From Ambrosia x helenae (taxonomy: Eukaryota > Streptophyta > Magnoliopsida > Asterales > Asteraceae): a DNA stretch of 64,000 nt. The notes below the pieces were generated by a model. It saw nothing but the letters and a program-made list of their open reading frames with translations, ran no database searches and was not told the origin of the DNA. Positions 33,245 to 43,321 of the stretch are shown one piece after another. The stretch spans positions 90,554,706 through 90,618,705 of the forward strand of contig CM061231.1 of assembly GCA_030844895.1 (NCBI GenBank), read 5' to 3'. The number at the start of each line of letters is the position of its first letter. Position 1 is the first letter of the stretch. A program made the position numbers and the translations under genes.

Positions 33245-35224
33245 TGATAACTCACATAATTAACATATAAAACAGGCATAAACAGTCTCTCATAATAGGA
33301 TAAAATTAAGGTTATATTATTAATATTTGATACTTAATACGTTCCTATTTGTATTTATCAGGAAAATGGAGCTCCGAGACGGAAACAAAGGATTTTCGGG
33401 TAAAAACAGGCAAAATCGGGAGATTCCTGATGTTACAAGACTTTCAGCCAGTTCACTATATGTTTTGAAGACAATCCCGGGACTTGAACAACACTAAAAT
33501 CAATCCTGAAGTGACCAAGCACGCCCACGCTCATCTGCATGAAGGCCTTGCACACAAGAGAACAACGCAGCAAACTTGGAGAGCAAGAAATCAAGACCAA
33601 CAGCACAAGCACGCCCGTGCCCTTTCATGGGCACGCCCGTGCACAAACAGAATGGACAGACAAGAGTCTGCCATGCAGCAACAGAACGTACGTGAGACAA
33701 TGAGCACGCCCTTGACATTCTTGGGCACAACCGTTCTTCCCCTAGAGCTCAATAAATAGCAAGCTAACCCCCACCATTTGTTCACCCTTCTTGTGCTCTC
33801 TTGGGCCGACTACCAAGCTTCTTCCAGAGATCTTGGGGTCCCTTGGGAGGCCTTCTGGTCCTCCTAGCTGTAACACCCCACCGATGGCGGAAACATCGGG
33901 ATGTCACGTATTGATGATTGTTCAGTAGCTCATGGTGAATAATAAATTCCATTAAATACTTTAAATGAATTACATACAATAGTTCTAGAATTTGTACATC
34001 AAATTGAATAAAACTATATACATATCTTCAAGCATCAATTCAAATCTTCAAGCAAATAAAACCTGAAACATGTTAAGTTGAAAATGTTTTGGGTCAACAA
34101 AAGTTGGTGAGAATTACATAGGTTTTTGATAACTGAATAACAAACACCCACGCTACCTTTGTAGGAGGCACGTATCCGGGTGGGATTGTCAGTCCAATAG
34201 ATCTATCAATGTATACCGTCGGCTTGTACGGAGTTAATGATTATGCTAGAATGGTGCTTACTCTAATCATGCTCAAGACATAATGCAACATAGAAAACAC
34301 ATAGACACATTGATGATTGAATTGCAATGATGATGTTGTAACATGTTTCACCCCAAAATGGTGATAAATAAAAGGGGCTATGTAAAACTCACCTTAGCAA
34401 ATGTTAAACTTCTTGAAAAGATGAAATAATAGTGTTGCCCAAAATAATGCCAAATATCACCCTATAATAAGGTAAAAATAATAAGTCTAAGTCTAATTAG
34501 TCTACAAATGTATATGTTCTAGGGCTTCGAATTGGGGATAAACGCTCGTTTGATTATTATTAAAAATGTTTGATAATTGAGAGAATATTAGTAAATAATT
34601 AACCAAAAATCTTTTTATGAATATTAAATCTAAGATGGTCACAAGAATGTGTTTAAAGTATAAAAATAATTTTTATAAAATTATTTTCTTTAAAATAGAT
34701 TATTAAATCTATTTATTACAAATTGTCAAAATCTTAACTTTAATATTTAAAAATATTAAAATTAAAGAATTATAAGTTTAAAATTTATATTTCTGTTCCA
34801 AATAATCAGAAATAATTTCTATAAAATTTTGGTGCAAAAATATTAAAAATTGGATTTATTATGATTTAATCATGATTAAAACTAACAAAAATTGATTAAA
34901 AATATTAAATAAATGATTTTTCATAAATAAAAATCATTTCTGAAAAGCTTAATGTTATAAAAACTCAGGATAATTTTTGTGGAAATTAATAAGATCGTTT
35001 TGATATTTTTATAGATTTTTATAAATAAATTAGAATAAACTTGATTTAATTATTATAAATATTAAATAAATGAATTTCAGAAAAATAAAAATTGTAGATA
35101 AAGCTTTGTCATTAGATTTGATAAATATAATTTTTTTAGAATTTATAAAATAGTTTTAATATTTAAAATGAATTTATAAGATTATAATGTATAATATATA
35201 TCTTATTTGGTTTGTTGTTTATAA

Positions 35225-35315
35225 AAAGAAAAAGAAAAGAAAAGGTGGCCACAGCCGGACTCGAACCCGGGTGGTCATGGTTATAAGCAACAGTCACAAC
35301 CACTTGGCCTAGGCC
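35225..35315 (-). ncRNA. tRNA-like Pol III module 3 in solo LTR-B
   Basis: On the minus strand the A box TAGGCCAAGTGG (35311-35300) and the B box GGTTCGAGTCC (35267-35257) are 44 bp apart, the tRNA distance. T-rich runs follow at 35243-35225. CCACAG (about 35320) could pair with CTGTGG (about 35250) as a shifted acceptor stem. Confidence 0.6.
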
Positions 35316-35939
35316 TGTGGTTGTGATAAGTTCCGTTTTATATAAATTAAATACACTATGCGAAAACAGATTCATCCCCAAATCAAAAGCCACGAGCCCT
35401 AGCTTCTGCAATAATTTGATTCACACATCAATGGCTCAATTGATCTTAGGGCTTTTGATGTGTGAATTCCGGTGATCAAAACCCACATAAAAGATCTTAC
35501 TTACAGTGTGGAATCGTGTATGATTGTCCGGTCAAAGACAAAAGTCAAACAGTGAACAGATTGATAATTATTAGTGTGATTGGAAGAAAATTGAGGATTG
35601 AGAAGAGAGTATGAGCGAGTGATAATGATTCGTAGAAGGCCAATTTATATAGGGGATCAATGGTTGGGTTAATTGGAAGGTTTGACTAATCCTTAAAGTT
35701 TATACGCGTATAGGATCCAAATTGGTCAATGATTGATGTTAATTGACGTGTATACAGGTCATACAAGGCCGGTAATCACGTATGCTTACCCTATTTTGTG
35801 TGTGATTGATAAATCAAAGGATTGTAAAAAAAAAAATATTATATTCTGCTGCTGCTGCTGTTACGCGAACAAGGAAGAGGAAAAAGGAGAATTAAAGTCG
35901 GGTTAAATATAAATAGAGTTGGATTAGAATCAATTGAAG

Positions 35940-36026
35940 GGTGTGGCCCAGGTGGTAGACGCGTGTGTGTGTGAATGTTGTGACTCGGGTTCGATTCTCG
36001 TGGGCAGCAACCTATTTTTTTTTTTG
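35940..36026 (+). ncRNA. tRNA-like Pol III module 4 in solo LTR-B
   Basis: The A box TGGCCCAGGTGG (35944-35955) and the B box GGTTCGATTCT (35988-35998) are 44 bp apart. A T-run of 11 starts at 36015. It is antisense to the LTR. The acceptor ends do not pair well. Confidence 0.58.
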
Positions 36027-36166
36027 TTTGAATAATATGGAAAGAAGGGTAGGAGGGTTTGTTGGGCTCAGACTTGGGTCGGGTATTTGGGCTTGGCTGG
36101 GTGGGCTTCAGAAATGCAAAAGGGACAAGGGGTTTGGGCTTGGATTAGATTTGGTCCTATGTTGTA

Positions 36167-36167
<1 letters not shown>

Positions 36168-36217
<50 letters not shown>

Positions 36218-36227
36218 ATAAAACTGA

Positions 36228-36262
<35 letters not shown>
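36168..36262 (+). repeat. (AT)n and (ATT)n microsatellites
   Basis: An AT dinucleotide run at 36168-36214 is followed by an ATT trinucleotide run at 36228-36262, both inside the solo LTR. Confidence 0.95.
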
Positions 36263-38569
36263 CTTTTATATATATATATACATATATATATAAGTTGTGT
36301 GGTCGTGAAATAAAACTTAGGCACATTATGTAAATAATATACGTTTTATAATTTGAAAATTTGGCGATGTTACACTAGCATCCCTTAATGGTAAGGCTTC
36401 GACCTACCTTGATTAGCTTGGCCAAGAAGAGGATCGTAGAGTAGTATGCAATAAAACATCGAGCGTCGTGAGGATCATGAGAGACTACATATCACTTGGA
36501 GATGGATAGCTTGTCTATGAGCAGCCATGATCCCTGTGTTGATCATTTCTATGGTTGTATCTTTCTATTATTTACAAACCCGCTTCGATTTGTACACTTT
36601 TATTATTATTAGTTGTAGTTTATTTTTAGTTATTTGTTGTGTTATGTTATTCTAATCTTTATTTGTTTATCTTTGTGACAGGTTTGAAGGATGATTAACT
36701 TAATAACAACCTTAACTTAATTAATTAAATAAGTAGAGGTATAATCGGGTTCTGGTAGTCTCGAGCTAGATCCAAGGAAAGGAAATCGGTAGTGAGACAG
36801 ATCATTCGGGCTTCTGATATCCAAACCGGATTCTAAGTAATGGCTTCTGAAGTGGACCAGATCTGAGTGACACATTTCTGGTTCTTACCAGATGACTGAA
36901 TGATCTTTTTGGCAAAGGATGGTTTCCCTACGGGCGCACCAGTGATCTCCGGATTGCACACCTTTAGGATTATGTGCCGCCTTTGTTAAGGATTTCATTC
37001 AGTTCGGGAGGTTATGGGTTGGGTAATTAAGTCATCATTTATTTAAAACAACTTTATATTTAATTGATCAATAAATAATAAAGTGTCACTTAATAGATAA
37101 ATAAAATAAAGATTCTTTATCTAGTTCTCGTCAGTACAACACCGTTAACCAATGGGGGCCTGATTTCCTGAGACAGCCGTAAGAGAGATCCTTCGGTTTC
37201 ATGACCGTTAACCTATTAGGGGATCCGAGGTTGCCAGGATAAAGAGACCTTTCGGTACGGAACGCGAGAACTAAGGGAGGTATACAGTGTCCCGGTTCGG
37301 GAATGAAGCCTCCAACTCAAGAAGATGATAAGATCGAGGACCATAGACTTGACCGCGATTTGAGAAGCTCGCTATACGCGAGGCCCTGGCGGAGTACCCC
37401 ATGTGGACGCACGCTGAAGAGGTTCTGTATTCTACTTAGTAGTCGCCTCCACTTCTCTATCAAGGAGTCAACACTTCAAGACCACTCTCGTCTTCCGCAC
37501 AATTAACTATTTTAAATTATTAATATTAATAATAAACTTAACTACTTATACGGAGGGCCCCAAGATGTGCATATCTATTTACTATTTTATCTTATCTTTT
37601 CTTTTATAAAACCAAACCTTTTTCAAAACTTTGTTTATTAAAGAACCCCGCCCTTTTATTTTCTTTTTAAAACCCGATCAATTAAATGAAGAAAGGTTGA
37701 GTAGGGGAAAGTGTGAACTCTGGAATACGATACTCAATACTTACCTCAACGACTACACTATGCACGTCAGGTTCTCTGCCTATGTGTTGGTTTAAGTTTC
37801 AAAAGTAATTATTGTTTACTTTATAAATTTAAAACTTTGTTAATGAGGGTTTAGTAAAATCAGTCTTTTCCCCCAAACCACTGTTTTGGCAATGTTAAAT
37901 CAAATTTATATTTAATTGATCAAGAAGATGATAAGATCGAGGACCAGAGACTTGACCGCGGTTTGAGGAGCCCGCTATACCCGAGGCCCTAGCGGAGTAC
38001 CCCAGGTGGACGCACGCTGGAGATGTTCTGCATTCTAATCAGTAGTCGCCTCCGCTTCTCTATCAAGGAGTCAACACTTAAAGACCACTCTCGACTTCCG
38101 CACAATTAACTATTTTAAATTATTAATCTTAATAATAAACTTAACTACTTATACGGAGGGCCCCGACATGTGCATATATATATCTACTATTTTATCTTAT
38201 CTTTTCTTTTATAAAACCAAACCTTTTTCAAAAATATTTTTATTAAAAAACGTCTCGGTTTTATTTTCTTTTTAAAACCCAATCAATTAAATGATGAAAG
38301 GTTGAGTAGGGGAAAGTGTGAACTCTGGAATACGATACTCATTACTTACCCCATAGACTATACTATGCACGTCAGGTTCTCTGCCTATGTGTTGGTTTTA
38401 GTTTCAAAGTAATTATTGTTTACTTTATAAATTTAAAACTTTGTTAATGAGGGTTTAGTAAAATCAGTCTTTTTCCCTAAACCACTGTTTTGGGATTGTT
38501 AAATCAATGTTTTTGGCACCGGAGAATTTGACATCTTTTTAATACTAAAACCAAACTCATCAAAGTTTT

Positions 38570-38587
38570 TGGCGCCGTTGCCGGGGA
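38570..38587 (+). other. Primer binding site of element A
   Basis: TGGCGCCGTTGCCGGGGA lies 8 bp after the 5' LTR end. This is the standard Athila/Tat-type site, as I recall complementary to a tRNA-Asp 3' end. Confidence 0.88.
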
Positions 38588-39089
38588 AACACAATGGTTT
38601 CCAAAGAAAGACCCTAGTCACTTGATTGATCGGTTTATTTTTCTTTTTCATTTTTATTTTCACTTTATTTTTCTTTTTGTTTTTAGTCTTTTTTTATTTT
38701 TCTCTTTCATTTTATTTCTGCTTTATTTTTGATGATTGCGGCTGTTTCTAGTTTTATTTGCAGGTGTACTTCTGAATTGGCCACCTTGGAGAATTCCTGT
38801 GAAGGAAGCCGAGACCACCAAATTCATCAATTTTTATTTTGGAGGGTTTTTATTTCATCTTCATTTTCGTTCGAGTTCAGATTGCCATTCCTTGAAGATC
38901 GCCAAGTAAGTACCGGAAAAAGTGGAAAATGAGACTGGGTGAAGTTTTTCAAAAAAAAATTAAAATTTTAACTGTTTTCGATATTAAAATTGGGTTTTAA
39001 AAATTATTTTGGGGAAACCCGACTAAAAATTTTAAAACCGGACCCTTAGAAAGAGTTTTAAAATTGAAAAACGTGAAAATGGGAGTTTG

Positions 39090-39170
39090 GCAGATGAGCA
39101 CGCCCGTGCCACTTCATGTGGCACGGCCTTGCCAAACGTGCAGATCAGAAATTTGGGTATTTAAAAAGTC
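39090..39170 (+). promoter_or_regulatory. GCACG palindrome and TATA-like box upstream of Athila ORF1
   Basis: CGTGCCAC 39105-39112 pairs with GTGGCACG 39118-39125 (perfect 8 bp, loop TTCAT). TATTTAAAAAG follows at 39158-39168. Further GCACG pairs lie at about 39525-39562, 39616-39653 and 39789-39823. A separate promoter for the ORF at 39903 is inferred. Confidence 0.45.
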
Positions 39171-39902
39171 CCTTTGACATTTTCAAACCCACTTCGTCTT
39201 CCCTAAATCGCACCACCCGTCGCCACCCACCATTTTCTTCCATTCCAAGCCTCATTCTTCAATATAAGGTATGTATACTCGACCCCTAACTTCTTTTAAT
39301 TGTTTTATGTCAAGATCTGTCCGTATTGTTGAGTTTTTGAGTAGTTTGGGTTCTTCATAAAAATCTTAGCATTCTAGTGTTTGTGGCCCGAATCTTTGCA
39401 TGAAACTGTAGGAAAATGATTAGGGAAGCACTAGGATTGTAATGTGGTTATGATTTTTGAAGAACCTTGCGAAAAAAATTCAGGAAAACTGACGGGTTTG
39501 AAAACCGTCGCTTCAGTTACAAGCACGACCGTGCACAACGGTGTGTAGAGGGCGTGCTTGACTAGAAAACCGTTAGAAATTTCCCGCGTAACCAATCTCA
39601 CCCACCAGACTAAGCACGGTTGTGCACCCTTGGTGCAGGGGCGTGCTCAGTCAGTTAAATCACCAGAACTTTTAAAGTTTTAAAATTTAACTTATTTTTG
39701 CTGTTTAAAATCAGTTTTAGGGTATTTTAGGAGAAAAACCAGTTTAAATAATTAAACCAGTTGAAATCTGGACTGCAGACTAAGCCACACGGCCGTGCTC
39801 CTTCCTTGAGCACGGGCGTGCAGCCACTGGACCCAGACTGTTTATTTTCTGCAGAAAATTTTAAGTTTTAAGGTTGAACCGATTATGTTGTATTTTGCAG
39901 GT

Positions 39903-41024
39903 TATGCCCATAATGAAGAGGCCAGCACAAAGATCACCATCAGTTTTATCCGAGTCCCGCCACTCACACCAGTCCGGGGAGTCTCCTCCCCTAGCTTCAC
40001 CTGAGACTTACACTTTTGAGCCCGATGGGCCCGTAGCAAATAACGTCCACCCCTGGTTGTATTTCAATAAAAACGAGACTGAACGGAATGCCCGTAGTTG
40101 TTTACGGGTGTTTGGGGGAAGACAAATGGGGCCCTACTTGCCCGTTGATTATGAGGCCCTAAAGCAGGTGGGGCTTGAGCCTAGGTTCTATAATATGCTA
40201 TCCCACCAGTGGCATAGGTTCTTCAAGATCAGGGAGACGGTCTACAGGGAGCTCACTCTCGAGTTCCTCGCTTCATTTATATACTCTCCCCAGCCGCTGG
40301 GACTGATAGGATTTCTATTCGTTGCATTGGGTTCAGGATTGCGAGAAACTGATACAGGATGACTTTGGCTGAGTTTGGGGTACGTATGGGATTGTACAAA
40401 TAGAGCGAGACTACAGAGCCAATGTTTGCAGATAGTCTTTTCTGGTGGCCTGATGGCGTTGGGGCATAGGACTTCTGGCCCACCATTTCCGAGGTCGACT
40501 GGGACTCTAGAAAGCATAAAAGATCCAGCTTCCCTAACCCACTCCATAGATGGATTCACATGATTATTGCTAGTACTTTGGGGGCCAGGAAACACAGTAC
40601 CAGGAAGTTAATGAGAGAGAGGCATTTCATCTCTTCTGCATCATTGCGGGGCAGCACTGCAATCTTGCCCATGTGGTGGCTGATTTCTTCACTCGTAGCT
40701 ACGGCACTAATCCAGCCAGTTTCATTTTCGGGGGCCCATATATCACTCACCTCGCCACATCATTAGGGGTTCTTACCCCTGAGGCAGTGACCGGACTGAC
40801 GGCTTTTGAGCGGGTCTGCCCCCTGGGCATTTATACGATGAAGAACACTAGGATTATTGATCTAGACGCACAGAAGCTGATTGACAACAAAAAGGAGCTA
40901 TGGAACGAGAAAGCAGCTTACGAGGATGCCTACGGTGAGAGAGAGAGAGAGAGCCAGACGAGACCGGATGGGCTGAGTCATCAGCAGCAGCTGTGGCCAG
41001 GAGATCAGAGTCTTAGGCAGTTGT
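39903..41024 (+). pseudogene. Athila ORF1-like protein, broken
   Basis: ATG at 39903 follows a TTTTGCAG acceptor-like stretch and opens MPIMKRPAQRSPS, then WLYFNKNETERNARSCLRVF, MGPYLPVDYEALKQVGLEPR and ELTLEFLASF, the pattern of the plant ATHILA ORF-1 family. A frameshift or stop near 40360 interrupts it. Homologous sequence resumes at 40673-41024 (ADFFTRSYGTNPASFIFGGPYITHLA, shown here in a different frame). The product is of unknown function and is usually carried by Athila elements outside gag-pol. Confidence 0.65.
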
Positions 41025-42170
41025 AGCACGTCGTCGGAGCTCCAGAGCACCAGCCAGACCGCCGCCAACCACCAGGACCGACCATCAGCAACGCGGGAAT
41101 ATGTTCCGCACCATCATGGATAGACTTGACACACTTACTGCTGAGTTCCGGTCCTTTTGAGAGGAGTTCTCTAGGCATATGGCCTCTTGCACCGGCTCCA
41201 CCTCCAGATCCCGCTCTTGCCGCTCCCGCTCGGTTTGAGATTCCCCTCTTTATGCAGGTTCATTTCATGATGGTTGATGGTTTGTGACATGATACACTAT
41301 TTTATCTTTTTTTTATTTTTCTTTTATGGTTGTTTATGTATGATTGTGTGGATGATGGTTTTATTTGCATGCTTGGACACGTTCCACCACGCTAGTGCTT
41401 CGGCACTAGTATCTATCCTAGGACTTAGTTTTTATTTATCTTTGTTACTTTTATTTTATTTTTCTTTTTCTAGTTATTTTAGGACAGGTAGGGGAAAGCT
41501 TGATATTTTGGAGTTGCCATTTCGACGTCTCTATGTGGATTATGCAGGTTTCGCTCACACGTGAGAGGATTCATCGTTATCAGAGGAGTATTAGTTTCTC
41601 TTGCCCTTTTTTCTCCAATTCTGCACTTATAATTTATACCAAAAATTTCAGTGTGGGGTGGACCCTTTTTACTGCTTATTTTATTTTATCTTACGGTCAT
41701 TTGTCATTGGTCGTGCGTTATCCGGTACCTCTTAGCAGCTTGATACATGTAGCGACATTCACGGTCACTTTTGATAGATTTGTATAGTCTATTAGGCTAG
41801 TCCGAGTGATACCTATTAGGCATTTATGCCGAACAGTTCAAATCAAAGGATGGTCGAAGTAGGTGATGTTAATTAAACCCAATAGATCCATTTAAAATAA
41901 AATGAAGTAGAAAAATAGATTGCATGGCACGTAGAAAAATAGCCCAAAATTTATGCTCAAAACTGATACCTTATCCTACCCGATTATCCGTGTGAGAATT
42001 TTTGAGCCTTTTGCCGAGCACCACACTTACATTTATATATCAGATTTTGCTCGTTTCATTTGGCCTGAGAGATGTCCGACCTTAGTCCGACTCGGTTAGA
42101 ACTTGTGTGTTTATGCATTTTCTTGTTTTAAAATCAATAACTAGATTAAAATGATAGTTATTCAAAAAAA
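41025..42170 (+). other. Non-coding 3' part of element A
   Basis: T-rich sequence without a supported frame. GAACTTGTGTGTTTATGCATTTT near 42100 matches element B near 52728 and marks a shared 3' region. Confidence 0.5.
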
Positions 42171-42308
42171 AGTAGTTTGAGAGCCCAAAATAAATCGATA
42201 GCCCAATAAACAGAGAGATACCCACAAAAAGAGATCCCAAGAAAAGAAAGTTCTTCAAATATAAAAATTTGGTCTTTGAGCAGTGAGACCTTAAAGAACT
42301 GCAACTCT

Positions 42309-42364
<56 letters not shown>
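42309..42364 (+). repeat. (CT)n microsatellite
   Basis: About 55 bp of CT dinucleotides shortly upstream of the ORF at 42427. Open frames across it are low complexity and not genes. Confidence 0.95.
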
Positions 42365-42365
<1 letters not shown>

Positions 42366-42426
42366 TCTCTCTACATTTTCTCTGTGATCTCTCATCTCTC
42401 TCTTGCTTCCCCCTCGCTTTATCAAG

Positions 42427-42861
42427 ATGCATCCGCTGGACAAACACTTGCTAGGATGTTTCTACTTCGCTGAGTCGTGTCTGCCCCGTGATACGTTACA
42501 AATAATTTTCGTGAAGACGGCAGCCGAAAGAAAACTGTGGAGAAAGATGGAACATAATCCACCCTTTTGTGGACAAACAAAGAGCGCTGCAAAAAGACGG
42601 GCCAAGAGATATAATAAATGCAGAAAATGTGGCCACTGGTCTCATGAAGGACAATGCAGCAACAACTCGACCCATTCATAGAATGAATACACTCTGCTAA
42701 TTCATGAGGGTGCTATCCAATACTGGGCCGAGAGAAAGTTTAGAAAAGGAAGTAACGTTGACTACGCTATAAGGAACAAGATTGCTATTATGAAGGACCT
42801 CGGAATTAACACACCGACTCCTTTCAGAGATCGCCTCCGAAAATGTCGCACAACGTCGTAA
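42427..42861 (+). pseudogene. ORF resembling a betaflexivirus nucleic-acid-binding protein
   Basis: From ATG at 42427 the frame runs 144 codons to TAA with one in-frame TAG (42679-42681). The N-terminal third is hydrophobic around FYFAESCLPRDTLQIIF. A basic stretch follows (AAKRRAKRY), then a Cys motif, CRKCGHWSHEGQC, which is CX2CX4HX3C. Next come LLIHEGAIQY and a charged C-terminus with FRKGSNVDYAIRNK. This order (hydrophobic N-terminus, Arg/Lys run, zinc-finger-like cysteines, EG-containing tail) is that of the 3'-proximal cysteine-rich proteins of carla-, viti- and related viruses, which bind nucleic acid and modulate host defence. It resembles a retroviral knuckle but has one residue less. 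The segment around it has no counterpart in element B. A short A-run follows at 42947-42954. The identification is from memory of the family and not searched. Confidence 0.45.
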
Positions 42862-43307
42862 TCGCCCTTTCCGCGCTTTGTTGCTTCATCATCCCAGCCT
42901 TGATGCTCCCTTGTGATTCGGTGACTCATTCCCCTTTATTTTTAGTAAAAAAAATAGTTGTTTTATCTTTTGCACCCCTACATTACAATCCGAATAAAAG
43001 TCCTCTTGATTTTTCTTAGTTATTTGGTTCAGAGACGAGGACTTGATATGTATACAAGCCTATTACCCTAGTCGACTTCGGTACGGACTTGAGTGTTCAC
43101 CCCCAAAACTCACCAAAATGATAAACCCAAGTGTTGAGTGAACATTGTGAGTAGGTATAGGTTCGGGCATAATCGTACGGGTTAAGTAAGTGTGTCATGT
43201 GATTTTAATTTCTCATAAATAAATTGATAAGTGGATTGAGGGTTTGTTAATTACGGTTTGTTTTAGGTGCACTTGTGTTTGATTGCTTGAGGACAAGAAA
43301 TGGTCTA
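42862..43307 (+). other. 3' non-coding part of element A
   Basis: No gene. AAGTCCTCTTGATTTTTCTT near 43000 matches element B near 53206 (AAGTCCTCTTGATTTGTGTC), so this is retrotransposon 3' sequence. Confidence 0.5.
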
Positions 43308-43321
43308 TGTGTGGGGTATTA
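43308..43321 (+). promoter_or_regulatory. Polypurine tract of element A
   Basis: TGTGTGGGGTATTA lies directly before the 3' LTR start TGATAGCTC, following GAGGACAAG as is usual in Athila/Tat elements. Confidence 0.75.

Larger units (their letters stand above)
33869..36374 (-). mobile_element. Solo LTR-B inside the 5' LTR of element A
   Basis: TSD CTAGC is at 33864-33868 and 36375-36379. The 3' LTR of element A shows the near-identical empty site CTAAC. On the minus strand it starts TGTAACATCGCC and ends GGTGGGGTGTTACA with terminal hairpin CCGATG/CATCGG (33881-33886, 33894-33899). It holds no interior domain. It matches the LTR at 15870-17577. It contains (AT)n at 36168-36214, (ATT)n at 36228-36262 and two tRNA-like modules. 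Confidence 0.93.
33245..38562 (+). repeat. 5' LTR of element A, with insertion and duplication
   Basis: It runs from TGATAACTC to CTCATCA next to the PBS. Compared with the 3' LTR it has three additions: the solo LTR-B at 33869-36374, a segment at about 37072-37317 absent from the 3' LTR, and a second copy of a 603-bp unit (37318-37920 and 37921-38523). GCACG palindromes lie at 33518-33553, 33608-33643 and 33701-33734. The last lies 16 bp before a TATA-like AATAAATAGC (33751-33760). Confidence 0.88.

Noticed and set aside
33484..33785. ORFs on both strands in the LTR of element A
   Set aside because: They recur in the 3' LTR only because the LTR is repeated, and no domain is recognisable.
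35965..36333. 122-codon plus-strand ORF
   Set aside because: It crosses the (AT)n and (ATT)n microsatellites and is antisense to the solo LTR.
42276..42473. ORF rich in Leu-Ser repeats, and Arg-Glu repeats on the other strand
   Set aside because: Pure translation of the (CT)n microsatellite.
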